NCBI RefSeq assembly: GCF_020880815.1
Contig: NZ_JAJITD010000014.1
Location: 120,583-184,582 of the forward strand
DNA: 64,000 nucleotides
Source: Paraburkholderia sejongensis
GTDB taxonomy: Bacteria > Pseudomonadota > Gammaproteobacteria > Burkholderiales > Burkholderiaceae
Reading direction: 5' to 3'
Positions 9,046 to 17,414 of the stretch are shown in pieces (the stretch's first letter is position 1; the number at the start of each line of letters is the position of its first letter). The notes below the pieces were generated by a model. It searched no databases. It was given only the letters and a program-made list of their open reading frames with translations, and was not told the DNA's origin. Made by a program: the position numbers and the translations under genes.

Positions 9046-10140
9046 TTAGCCGAGCGGTTTGCCCTGCGGGTCGTAGCGGGTCCAGTAATGTTCGAGCGAC
9101 TGACTGTGCAACGCGTTGTCGAGATAGCGCGGCTCGAACCAGCCGTCGACCTGCACGGGTTGCCGGATCAGCTTGAGTCTGAGCGCGTCGTCGGCCACCG
9201 CCTTGTAGCGCGCGACGATGAACGGATCGATCAGCGGCGAGTTGCGCGACTTCAGCGGCTGGTTCGCGAACTCCGCTTGCCATGACGCGTAGCCGACGCC
9301 GCTGTTTGCCCACAGCTTGAACAGCGCATCGCGGTTCGCTTCATCGGACGACCATTGCGCGCCCTTGACGAAAGCATTGACGACCCGTTGCACGATGTCC
9401 GGATGCGCGCGATCGAAATCGTCGAGCACCAGCAGATGCGATTGGCGCGTGAACTGCGGGCCGGCCGTCTGCGATTCGAACACGATCTTCGCGAGCCCCT
9501 GATCGCGCAGCTTGTACACGTGATAGTCGTTGACCGATGCGTCGATTCCTTTGGACGAGAGCGCCGCCAGCGAGCTTGCCGCATCGAGATTGATCACGCG
9601 CAGATCGCGCTCGTCGAGCTGATTGGCCGCGAGCACGTTGTCGGCGACCAGTTGCAGATTGGTGCCGCGGAAAATTGACACCCGTTTGCCTTTCAGATCT
9701 TTCACGCTCTGAATCGGCGAGTCGGGCGGCACCGCGAATTTGACGCCGACACGCACGCCCGATTCGAGCAGGATGCGGGTCTTCAGGCCGTTGGCCCGAC
9801 CGAGTACCGAAGGCAGATCGCCCTGAAACGCGAAGTCGAGCGACTTGTCGGCGATCGCTTCATTGACCGCGGGGCCGGCGCCCTTGAAAAACAGCCATTC
9901 GACCTTGATGCCGTCGGCGGCGAATTCCTTTTCGACCAGTTGTTGCTGTTGCACGGTCGCGGCCGGGGAGCCGCCGAACGTGGGCGGATCGCCTGCGCCT
10001 TGCTGCGCGACGCCGATGCGGATCACCGCGGGTTTGTCGGCATGCGCGTGGAGCACCGTGAACGCCAGCGTGGTGGCGAGCAACGCGGATTTCAGCGCGC
10101 GCAACGAGCGAAAAAAGTTTCCGGCAGATCGATTGGCCAT
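9046..10140 (-). CDS. ssuA: ABC transporter periplasmic substrate-binding protein, SsuA/TauA family
   Basis: 364 residues from the ATG at 10140. A basic N terminus and hydrophobic stretch ending AFTVLHAHA form a Sec signal peptide. The mature part holds NMT1/SsuA-type landmarks: VIRIGVAQQG at the first strand, GAGPAVNEAI, LDFAFQGDLPSVLGRANG, and KDLKGKRVSIFRGTN. It binds the sulfonate in the periplasm for the two permeases encoded downstream. It is the first gene of the minus-strand operon. An in-frame ATG 14 codons upstream (10182) exists, but neither start has a strong Shine-Dalgarno; I prefer the one that gives a standard signal peptide. Confidence 0.9.
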   Translation of the reverse strand: MANRSAGNFFRSLRALKSALLATTLAFTVLHAHADKPAVIRIGVAQQGAGDPPTFGGSPAATVQQQQLVEKEFAADGIKVEWLFFKGAGPAVNEAIADKSLDFAFQGDLPSVLGRANGLKTRILLESGVRVGVKFAVPPDSPIQSVKDLKGKRVSIFRGTNLQLVADNVLAANQLDERDLRVINLDAASSLAALSSKGIDASVNDYHVYKLRDQGLAKIVFESQTAGPQFTRQSHLLVLDDFDRAHPDIVQRVVNAFVKGAQWSSDEANRDALFKLWANSGVGYASWQAEFANQPLKSRNSPLIDPFIVARYKAVADDALRLKLIRQPVQVDGWFEPRYLDNALHSQSLEHYWTRYDPQGKPLG

Positions 10141-10456
10141 GGATCGGGACGCGGCAGCGCGGCGTGGTGGACGAATGGCCATTCTTGTCGACGGTTTTCG
10201 TCAGGACAAGAAAGCATTGCAGCTATGGATATGCGTGGGGGTGCTTTCGGGCGCGCGCAAATCGACCGTTGCGGCGGCCCGGTTCGACGCGGTGGACGGA
10301 TCGAGGCGGCAGCGGGGCTGCTCGACGCTCGATTGTATGGATCTTCGTTGCCGCGGACGGTGTGAAGGGAGTGCTTCGGTGCTGCTCTCTATAGTGAGTG
10401 TGCGCAGCGGCGGCGCCTCGCTTGCCGCGCGGCCGCCACGCGCTGGCGTGCGCCAA
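10141..10456. other. intergenic region upstream of ssuA operon
   Basis: 316 bp without a credible gene. It must hold the promoter of the ssuA operon and the 3' end of the amino-acid transporter operon, both on minus. The left part is GC-poor relative to the right, which is dense in GCG/CGC repeats. I could not identify a clear -35/-10 pair or a T-tailed terminator. Confidence 0.5.
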
Positions 10457-11224
10457 CTACTTCAACCGGCCCGCCAGAAACTGCTGCAAGCGCTCGCTGC
10501 GCGGATTGGTCAGCACGTCACGCGGATGCCCCTGTTCCTCGATCTTCCCCTTGTGCAGAAACACCACGTGATTCGACACGTTGCGCGCGAAACCCATCTC
10601 GTGCGTGACGACGATCATCGTGCGGCCTTCCTCGGCGAGCGCCTGCATCACGCGCAGTACTTCGCCGACGAGTTCCGGATCGAGCGCGGAGGTCGGTTCG
10701 TCGAACAGCATCACTTCGGGCTCCATTGCCAGCGCGCGGGCAATCGCGACGCGCTGCTGCTGGCCGCCCGACAGATGCGACGGGTACTTCTGCTCGGTAT
10801 TGGCCGGCAAGCCGACCTTGGTCAGATACTTGCGCGCGCGTTCCTCGGCTTGCGCGCGGCTCAGGCCCAATACGCTGATCGGCGCCTCGACGATGTTCTC
10901 GAGCACCGTCATATGCGCCCATAGATTGAAATGCTGGAATACCATCGCGAGCCGGGTGCGCATCGTCTGCAATTGCTTCGGATTGCTGACGCGCAGCGAG
11001 CCGTTGCGATCGACGCTCGTATTGATCGCCTCGCCGTTCAGCGTGATGCGTCCGGAGCACGGCGATTCGAGAAAATTGATGCACCGCAGGAAGGTGCTTT
11101 TGCCGGAACCGCTCGAGCCGATCAGGCTGATCACGTCGCCCGCCTTCGCGTTGAGCGAGACGCCTTTCAGTACTTCGTTATCGCCGAAATTCTTGTGCAG
11201 GTCGTCGACCGTCAGCTTGTACAT
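10457..11224 (-). CDS. hisP: polar/basic amino acid ABC transporter ATP-binding protein (HisP type)
   Basis: 255 residues from the ATG at 11224, which has GGAG 9 nt ahead; another ATG 5 codons upstream is possible. Walker A is IGSSGSGKST, the signature LSGGQQQRVAIARAL, and Walker B VMLFDEPTSALDP. The phrase FLRCINFLESPCSGRITLNG is characteristic of the HisP/ArtP group. It powers the importer made by the two permeases and the binding protein encoded upstream on the same strand. Last gene of a four-gene operon. Confidence 0.94.
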   Translation of the reverse strand: MYKLTVDDLHKNFGDNEVLKGVSLNAKAGDVISLIGSSGSGKSTFLRCINFLESPCSGRITLNGEAINTSVDRNGSLRVSNPKQLQTMRTRLAMVFQHFNLWAHMTVLENIVEAPISVLGLSRAQAEERARKYLTKVGLPANTEQKYPSHLSGGQQQRVAIARALAMEPEVMLFDEPTSALDPELVGEVLRVMQALAEEGRTMIVVTHEMGFARNVSNHVVFLHKGKIEEQGHPRDVLTNPRSERLQQFLAGRLK

Positions 11225-11257
11225 GCTCGTATGCTCCATCGTCGCGCGAGTGCGCGT

Positions 11258-11971
11258 TTAATGCCCTTGAGGTTTCAGATAAGCCAGCAAACGCAGTTCC
11301 ATTTTGCGGAAGCCCCAGATCAGCGCGAATACGATTGCCGCATACAGCACGGCCGCGACCGTGTAAGCCTGGAACGTCGCGTAGGTCGCGGAGTTCACGT
11401 CGCGCGCGATCTTCAGAATGTCGGGGACGGTCGCGGTGAATGCGAGCGTGGTCGCGTGCAGCATCAGGATCACTTCATTGCTGTACGACGGCAGCGAGCG
11501 GCGCAGCGCCGACGGCAGGATGATGCGCATGTACAGCTTGTACTTCGACATCCCATACGCCTGCGCCGCCTCGATTTCGCCGTGCGAGGTCTCGCGAATC
11601 GCGCCGGCGAAGATTTCGGTGGCGTACGCGCATTCGTTCAACGCGAACGCGAGCAGTGTGCAATTCATCGCGTTGCGAAAGAAGCTGTCGAGCAACTCGT
11701 GCGAATGCACGAAATGCAGACTGTAGAGCCCGGTGTAGATCAGCAGCAATTGCACGTATAGCGGCGTGCCGCGAAAGATATAGGTGTACAGCCAGACCGG
11801 CCCGGAAATATATCGATTGCGCGACGCGCGCGCGATCGCGAGCGGCACCGCCATCACGAAGCCGAAGCCGATCGACGCGACCAGCAGCCACAGCGTGATC
11901 GCGAGCCCGGTGGTATTGAAGCCGTCCGTGAACAGGTAGTTCTGCCAGTATTGGCGAATCAGATCGATCAC
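11258..11971 (-). CDS. hisM: amino acid ABC transporter permease (HisM type)
   Basis: 237 residues, about five membrane segments, with the loop EIEAAQAYGMSKYKLYMRIILPSALRRSLPSY that docks on the ATPase. Its first 4 bp overlap the end of the preceding permease gene, so the two are translationally coupled. Together they form the heterodimeric channel of a histidine/lysine/arginine/ornithine importer. Confidence 0.93.
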   Translation of the reverse strand: MIDLIRQYWQNYLFTDGFNTTGLAITLWLLVASIGFGFVMAVPLAIARASRNRYISGPVWLYTYIFRGTPLYVQLLLIYTGLYSLHFVHSHELLDSFFRNAMNCTLLAFALNECAYATEIFAGAIRETSHGEIEAAQAYGMSKYKLYMRIILPSALRRSLPSYSNEVILMLHATTLAFTATVPDILKIARDVNSATYATFQAYTVAAVLYAAIVFALIWGFRKMELRLLAYLKPQGH

Positions 11972-12657
11972 AGCACGGCCCTCCGCACGCCCGTCGAATA
12001 GCGCTTCTCGAGGCGATTCAGAATCAGATTCGAAATGGTGGTGATGGCCAGATAGATCGCGCCGGTCATCAGCGTGAAGAAGAAAAACGACTGAGTGCTT
12101 TTGCCGGCGTCCTGCGAGGCCTTGACCACGTCCGCAAGTCCGATGATCGACACCAGCGCGGTCGCCTTCACCAGCACCTGCCAGTTATTGCCGATGCCGG
12201 GCAGCGCGAACCGCATCATCTGCGGAAACAGGATGCGGGTGAATACGCGCCGCGCGCTCATTCCGTATGCGAAGCCCGCTTCGATCTGGCCGCGCGGCAC
12301 CGCGAGGAACGCGCCGCGGAAAGTCTCGGTGAAGTACGCGCCGTAAATGAAGCCGAGCGTGATCACGCCGGCGAGAAACGGATCGATGTCGATCTGCTCG
12401 ACGTTGAATACGTCGGTCAGATCGTTGAGCCAGATCTGGATGCTGTAGAACAGCAGCAGCATCAGCACGAGATCGGGCACCGCGCGGATCAGAGTCGTGT
12501 ACGCGGTGCCGATGCGCGAGAGCACGCGATTGCTCGACAGCTTCGCCGCCGCGCCGAGCAGACCCAGCGCGAACGACGCCGCGAGCGACAGCACCGCGAG
12601 CTTGATGGTGACCCACGTGCCGGCGAGAAGGATCGGGCCGAAACCTTGGAAGAGCAT
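11968..12657 (-). CDS. hisQ: amino acid ABC transporter permease (HisQ type)
   Basis: 229 residues, membrane segments from about residue 8 on, with the coupling loop QIEAGFAYGMSARRVFTRILFPQMMRFALPG. It partners the HisM-type permease, whose gene overlaps its 3' end by 4 bp. It lies 61 bp downstream of the binding-protein gene, the usual order for this importer class. Confidence 0.93.
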   Translation of the reverse strand: MLFQGFGPILLAGTWVTIKLAVLSLAASFALGLLGAAAKLSSNRVLSRIGTAYTTLIRAVPDLVLMLLLFYSIQIWLNDLTDVFNVEQIDIDPFLAGVITLGFIYGAYFTETFRGAFLAVPRGQIEAGFAYGMSARRVFTRILFPQMMRFALPGIGNNWQVLVKATALVSIIGLADVVKASQDAGKSTQSFFFFTLMTGAIYLAITTISNLILNRLEKRYSTGVRRAVL

Positions 12658-12718
12658 GGGAGTGTCCGTCGGGTGTGCTGGTAAAAGGAGCGAGCCGCGC
12701 GCGAGCGCGGCCGTGGGT

Positions 12719-13477
12719 TTATCCGCCGTACACGTCGAACGAGAAATACTTCGACTCGATCTTCTTATAGGTGCCGTCCTGGATCATGTCGGCGATCGCC
12801 TTGTCGATCTTGCCCTTCAGTTCGACGTCGTCCTTGCGCATGCCGATCGCCGCGCCGCTGCTCGGGATTTCCGGGCCGGCGAAGCCGAAGCCCTTGCCGC
12901 GCGGCGTTTTCAGAAAGCCGAGGTCGGCCTGCACCGCGTCCTGCAACGCGGCGTCGAGGCGGCCGGACTGCAGATCGGCGTAGACCTGATCCTGATTCTG
13001 ATAGGGCACCACGTTCACGCCCTTCGACGCCCAGTTCTCCTTCGCATAGCTCTCCTGGGTCGTGCCCTGTTCGACGCCGATCGTCTTGCCCTTCAGCGAT
13101 TCGGCCGTCGGCTGCAGCGGCGAGCCGCTCTTCGCGATCAGGCGCGTCGGCGTTTTGAAGAGCCGCGACGAGAACATGATCTGCGCTTCACGCTGCGGAG
13201 TGACCGTCATCGCCGACAGCACGCCGTCGAATTTTCTTGCCTTCAGGCCCGGGATCATCCCGTCGAAGTCCTGCTCGACCCACACGCACTTCGCGTTCAG
13301 GCGGCGGCAGATTTCATTGCCGAGATCGACGTCGAAGCCGACCAGCTTGCCGTCGGCCGCCTTCGATTCGAACGGCGCATAGCTCGCATCGACACCGAAA
13401 CGGATCGTCGACCACTCTTTGGCGCATGCGCCGCTGGCGGCAAGCGCGACGGCGACGGACAGGACGAGTTTCTTCAT
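12719..13477 (-). CDS. lysine/arginine/ornithine-type periplasmic binding protein
   Basis: 252 residues from the ATG at 13477, preceded by GGAG. Signal peptide MKKLVLSVAVALAASGACA, then the family start IRFGVDASYAPFESK. Landmarks include LVGFDVDLGNEICRRLNAKCVWVEQDFDGMIP and the hinge block LKGKTIGVEQGTTQE. It captures a basic amino acid in the periplasm and is the promoter-proximal gene of the importer operon. A perfect palindrome TTGT-CTAG-ACAA lies 67 bp upstream (see regulatory entry). Confidence 0.94.
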   Translation of the reverse strand: MKKLVLSVAVALAASGACAKEWSTIRFGVDASYAPFESKAADGKLVGFDVDLGNEICRRLNAKCVWVEQDFDGMIPGLKARKFDGVLSAMTVTPQREAQIMFSSRLFKTPTRLIAKSGSPLQPTAESLKGKTIGVEQGTTQESYAKENWASKGVNVVPYQNQDQVYADLQSGRLDAALQDAVQADLGFLKTPRGKGFGFAGPEIPSSGAAIGMRKDDVELKGKIDKAIADMIQDGTYKKIESKYFSFDVYGG

Positions 13478-13543
13478 ACAGTCTCCGGGATGAGTCTTCT
13501 GACGTGGATGCCGGGCAACGGTGGCCTGCGCGGCCATCCGATG

Positions 13544-13555
13544 TTGTCTAGACAA
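13544..13555. promoter_or_regulatory. palindromic operator TTGTCTAGACAA
   Basis: Perfect 12-bp palindrome 67 bp ahead of the basic amino acid binding-protein gene. The TTGT-N4-ACAA layout recurs at 13727-13738 (TTGT-CCAT-ACAA), 183 bp further on. It is reminiscent of HutC-class GntR operators, but no such regulator gene is in the window. Confidence 0.55.
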
Positions 13556-13726
13556 TTTAGCGCCCATAAGCTGATGCTAACAATCGGGGTTAGTGCTGAT
13601 GGGCTATCTGAAAGGAACGGTCCGTTTCGCAAAAGGCCTGTATTTGCGGGGGTTTATACGAAATTGTAAGGTGGGGCGAAGGCGCAGTTGTTCCGCTGGG
13701 GCGACGATGGATTTCTGTATGCTAGC

Positions 13727-13738
13727 TTGTCCATACAA
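13727..13738. promoter_or_regulatory. second TTGT-N4-ACAA dyad
   Basis: TTGT-CCAT-ACAA, the same arms and spacing as the perfect copy at 13544-13555 in the same intergenic region. Paired sites are consistent with looping or cooperative binding by one dimeric repressor. Confidence 0.4.
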
Positions 13739-14046
13739 CTTAGATACGACACAGATCAAAAAAAGAAGGAGTTCAGACCCGCCGCGACCGCAGCGATTCG
13801 ACCGAAATACCTTTTGAGTATCGACGCGATACTAAATAGGTGTTGGACCATGCGAACGGCGTACCACTATTCTTCAGGGTCCGGCGACTGTCCCCGAGAA
13901 GCCGTACCGATCAGAACCATACAAGCAGCAATGAGACATGCTGAAATCGATTCCGTGACCGCTTTCCCGCGTTCGCGCTTCGCTCCTCTTCGCCATTCCT
14001 CGCGCCGCGCGGCAGGCAGCGCGCACCGCCTCGACCCACATCGACA

Positions 14047-15246
14047 ATGAATCCCTCCAATACTCAGGCGCCGGCGCCGCGCGCACTTGCCGCCGACTGG
14101 TCCGTTTCCGCGATTGTCGCGGGCTTTCTGGCCGTGCTGATTTCGTACGCCGGCCCGCTCGTGATCTTCTTTCAGGCGGCGCAAGCCGCGCATATGCCCA
14201 ACGAAATGGTCGCGTCGTGGGTATGGGGGATTTCGATCGGCGCGGCGGTGTCCGGCATCTATGCGAGCTGGAAGCTGAAAGTGCCGGTCGTGACCGCGTG
14301 GTCCGCGCCGGGCACCGCGCTGCTGGTCACGCTGTTTCCGGCGTTGACGCTGAACCAGGCGGTCGGCGCATACCTCACCGCGGCGGTGATCATTCTGTTG
14401 ATCGGCGTGTCCGGCTATTTCGACCGGATGGTGCGCAGTATTCCGAAAGGCATCGCGTGCGGGATGATGGCCGGCATTTTGCTGCAGTTCGGCACGCATG
14501 CATTCGGCGCCGCCGCATCGATGCCGGCGCTCGCGTTCGGGATGATCGCCGCGTATATCGTGTTCAAACGCTGCCTGCCGCGCTACTGCATCGTGCTGGT
14601 GCTGCTGACCGGCACGCTGCTCGCGATCGTGCTCGGCGATGCGCATCTGACCGCATTGCCGCTGCACGTCACGCGGCCGATATTCATCCAGCCCGAGTGG
14701 ACGGTGAGTTCGACGCTGAGTCTGGCGTTGCCGCTCGTCGTCGTCAGTCTGACCGGACAGTTTCTGCCGGGGATGGCGATTCTGCGCGTGTCCGGTTATC
14801 AGACGCCGGCGCGGCCGATCATTACCGCGACCAGCGTCGCGTCGATCGGCGTCGCGTTTTTCGGCGGCATCACGATCGTGATCGCCGCGATCACCGCGGC
14901 GCTGTGCACCGGCAAGGACGCGCACGACGATCCGGACAAGCGCTATATCGCCGGGATTGCGAACGGGGTGTTCTATCTGATCGGCGGTACTTTCGCCGGC
15001 GCGATCGTCGCGTTGTTCACGATGCTGCCGAAAGAGTTCGTCGCGATTCTCGCGGGCCTCGCGCTGATCGGCGCGATCACCGCCAACGTGATGGGCGCGA
15101 TCCAGGACGAGGACCATCGCGAGGCATCGGTCATTACGTTTCTTGCGACCGCGTCGGGGATGACCTTCCTCGGCCTCGGCTCCGCGTTCTGGGGGATCGT
15201 GATCGGCTCGTTCGCGTATCTCGTGTTGAACAAGGTGCGGCGTTAA
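14047..15246 (+). CDS. benE: BenE-family benzoate/H+ symporter
   Basis: 399 residues, about twelve hydrophobic segments over the whole length. Family blocks include ISYAGPLVIFFQAA, WVWGISIGAAVSGI and YFDRMVRSIPKGIACGMMAGILL. BenE proteins import benzoate or related aromatic acids across the inner membrane. No benzoate dioxygenase genes are adjacent, so the substrate is uncertain. It stands alone on plus between the amino acid importer and a convergent efflux operon. Confidence 0.92.
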   Translation: MNPSNTQAPAPRALAADWSVSAIVAGFLAVLISYAGPLVIFFQAAQAAHMPNEMVASWVWGISIGAAVSGIYASWKLKVPVVTAWSAPGTALLVTLFPALTLNQAVGAYLTAAVIILLIGVSGYFDRMVRSIPKGIACGMMAGILLQFGTHAFGAAASMPALAFGMIAAYIVFKRCLPRYCIVLVLLTGTLLAIVLGDAHLTALPLHVTRPIFIQPEWTVSSTLSLALPLVVVSLTGQFLPGMAILRVSGYQTPARPIITATSVASIGVAFFGGITIVIAAITAALCTGKDAHDDPDKRYIAGIANGVFYLIGGTFAGAIVALFTMLPKEFVAILAGLALIGAITANVMGAIQDEDHREASVITFLATASGMTFLGLGSAFWGIVIGSFAYLVLNKVRR

Positions 15247-15267
15247 GCGGTGCGTGCAACGGCGCGG

Positions 15268-15286
15268 GCTCGATTCTCAATCGAGC
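15268..15286 (+). terminator. hairpin behind benE
   Basis: GCTCGATT-CTC-AATCGAGC: perfect 8-bp stem with a 3-nt loop, 21 bp after the benE stop, overlapping the last codons of the convergent permease gene. No T-run follows, so termination would be weak. Confidence 0.35.
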
Positions 15287-16428
15287 GTGCGCCGGTAGAA
15301 CTTCACCGCGATGCCCATCACGACGCACAGAAAGATCAGCAGCGGCCACACGTGCGGCCACATATCGGCCCAGCCGACACCCTTGAGCAGAATGCCGCGC
15401 ACCAGCCGGTTGAAATAGGTGAGCGGCAGCAGATTGCCGATCACCTGCGCCCACTTCGGCATGCCGGCGAACGGAAACATGAAGCCCGACAGCAGGATGT
15501 TGGGCAGGAAATAAAACATCGTCAGCTGCATCGCCTGCAACTGGTTCTGCGCGAGCGAGGACAGCGTGATGCCGATCGTCAGATTAGCCGCGACGAACAG
15601 CAGCGCCGACAGATACAGCGCGATCAGGCTGCCTTCGAACGGCACGTCGAACACGAAGCGCGCGGCCGCCAGAATGATGCTCACCTGAATCAGCCCGATC
15701 GCCACGTACGGGACGATCTTGCCAGTCATGACTTCGAGCGGCAGTACCGGCGTCGCGAGCAGGTTTTCCATCGTGCCGCGCTCGCGTTCGCGGGTGATCG
15801 CAAGGCCGGTCATCATCACCATCGTCATCGTCAGGATGACGCCCATCAGGCCCGGCACCACGTTGTACTGGGTCACGCTTTCGGGGTTGTAGAGGCGGTG
15901 CAATTGCACGTCGAACGCGGTGGGGCCGACCGCGAGCGCCGCGAGCGGACCGGTCAAATCCTTGCGCAATACCGATTGCGTGATCGACGGCAGCGCGCCG
16001 AGCGCGGTGCCGACCGCGGTCGGATCGGTCGCGTCGGCCTCCATCAGCAGCGACGGACGCGCGCCTTTGGCGAGGTCGCGCGTGAAACCGACGGGGATGT
16101 TCAGCACGAACAGCACCTTGCCTTGCGCGAGCGCGCGACGGCCCGATTCTTCGTCGGGCAATGTTGCGACGATGTCGAAGTAGTCGGAGTTGCGCATCGC
16201 GACCACGAAACTGCGAGTGAACTCGCTATGATCGGCGGCGATGATCGCGGTCGGCAGATGCTTCGGGTCGGTGTTGATCGCGAAGCCGAACAGCGCCATC
16301 TGCATGATCGGCAGTCCGATCATCATCGCGAACGTGATGCGGTCGCGCTTCAGTTGCAGGAACTCCTTGCACACGATGCTCCACCAGCGTGTCAGCGAAA
16401 AGCGCGGCAGGCGGCGGCCGGTGCTCAC
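15277..16428 (-). CDS. ABC-2 type efflux permease (YhhJ/YbhR-like)
   Basis: 383 residues. An N-terminal membrane helix (FAMMIGLPIMQMALFGFAI) is followed by a periplasmic domain of some 140 residues and then five helices at the C-terminal side, including the ABC-2 hallmark ERERGTMENLLATPV. It is the membrane part of a drug-type exporter. Its start overlaps the ATPase gene by 4 bp (ATGA), the last of three such overlaps in this four-gene operon. Confidence 0.92.
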   Translation of the reverse strand: MSTGRRLPRFSLTRWWSIVCKEFLQLKRDRITFAMMIGLPIMQMALFGFAINTDPKHLPTAIIAADHSEFTRSFVVAMRNSDYFDIVATLPDEESGRRALAQGKVLFVLNIPVGFTRDLAKGARPSLLMEADATDPTAVGTALGALPSITQSVLRKDLTGPLAALAVGPTAFDVQLHRLYNPESVTQYNVVPGLMGVILTMTMVMMTGLAITRERERGTMENLLATPVLPLEVMTGKIVPYVAIGLIQVSIILAAARFVFDVPFEGSLIALYLSALLFVAANLTIGITLSSLAQNQLQAMQLTMFYFLPNILLSGFMFPFAGMPKWAQVIGNLLPLTYFNRLVRGILLKGVGWADMWPHVWPLLIFLCVVMGIAVKFYRRTLD

Positions 16429-17414
16429 GCTGCGTGCTCCGCGGCAGGCGGCGCGTAATTGTCGGTCGAGCGGTTCATCATGAAGATGAACACGTCTTCG
16501 AGGCCCGTTTCCTGAGGTTCAATGCGTAGCGCGGGATTGGTGTGCGCGAGCTGTTCGATCGTCGCGTGCAGCTCGGGCGTGTCCGGACCGCTCACGTGCA
16601 GCGACGAACCGAACGCGACGGTCTGTTCGACGCCGGGCGAGCGCCGCAGCCGGTCGCCGAGTTCGACCAGATTCTCGCCATACACGGCCCACGTGACGAG
16701 TCCTTGCGAAGCGATCACCTGGTTTGAGGTGCCTTGCGCGAGCAGCTTGCCGTACGCGATATACGCGAGCTTGTGGCAACGCTCCGCTTCGTCCATGTAG
16801 TGCGTGCTGACCAGCACCGAGATGCCGCGCGCGGCGAGCCGGTGCAGCTCTTCCCAGAAGTCGCGTCGCGCGCTTGGGTCGACCCCGGCGGTCGGTTCGT
16901 CGAGCAGCAGCAGTTCCGGCTCGTGCAGCATGCACGCGGCCAGCGCGAGACGCTGTTTCCAACCGCCCGATAATGCACCCGCCAGTTGTTTCGCACGGCT
17001 TGCGAGTCCGAGCTGTTCGAGCGCGCGATCCACGGCATCGCGGCGATTGTTCATCTCGTAGATGCGCGCGACGAAGTCGAGATTCTCGCGAATCGTCAGG
17101 TCCTCCCAATAGGAGAAGCGTTGCGTCATATAGCCGGTGCGCCGCTTGATCTGCGCGCTGTCCTGCACGATGTCGTAGCCGAGACAGGTGCCGCTGCCGG
17201 AGTCCGGCGTGAGCAGCCCGCACATCATGCGGATGCAGGTGGTCTTGCCGCTGCCGTTCGGACCGAGAAAGCCGAAGATTTCGCCGCGTTGCACGCGCAG
17301 CGATACGTCGTTGACGACGTGCTTGCTGCCGAAATGTTTGTTCAGCCCGTGTACGTCGATCGCGTAGGCGGGGGCGGCCTCGGCTGTGTTGTCGGCGGTG
17401 GCGGATGGGCTCAT
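16425..17414 (-). CDS. ABC transporter ATP-binding protein of an efflux system (YbhF-like)
   Basis: 329 residues from the ATG at 17414. Walker A GPNGSGKTT, signature LSGGWKQRLALAACML, Walker B LLLLDEPTAGVDP. The open frame continues far upstream, but that part is the neighbour read out of frame; the ATG that overlaps the stop of the adaptor gene by 4 bp is the natural start. It supplies energy to the ABC-2 permease encoded directly downstream. The last 70 residues extend past the nucleotide-binding domain, usual for this group. Confidence 0.92.
   Translation of the reverse strand: MSPSATADNTAEAAPAYAIDVHGLNKHFGSKHVVNDVSLRVQRGEIFGFLGPNGSGKTTCIRMMCGLLTPDSGSGTCLGYDIVQDSAQIKRRTGYMTQRFSYWEDLTIRENLDFVARIYEMNNRRDAVDRALEQLGLASRAKQLAGALSGGWKQRLALAACMLHEPELLLLDEPTAGVDPSARRDFWEELHRLAARGISVLVSTHYMDEAERCHKLAYIAYGKLLAQGTSNQVIASQGLVTWAVYGENLVELGDRLRRSPGVEQTVAFGSSLHVSGPDTPELHATIEQLAHTNPALRIEPQETGLEDVFIFMMNRSTDNYAPPAAEHAA

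Larger units (their letters stand above)
13478..14046. other. divergent intergenic region between amino acid importer and benE
   Basis: 569 bp with no convincing gene. Several open frames cross it, but none has a Shine-Dalgarno or protein-like composition. It is less GC-rich than the flanks around 13560-13830. It contains two TTGT-N4-ACAA dyads (13544-13555, 13727-13738) and an A-rich stretch near 13757-13770 that resembles a ribosome-binding site but leads to no good reading frame. Confidence 0.5.

Noticed and set aside
13688..14050. 120-codon open frame in the importer/benE intergenic region
   Set aside because: No ribosome-binding site, mixed composition, and it covers a putative operator.
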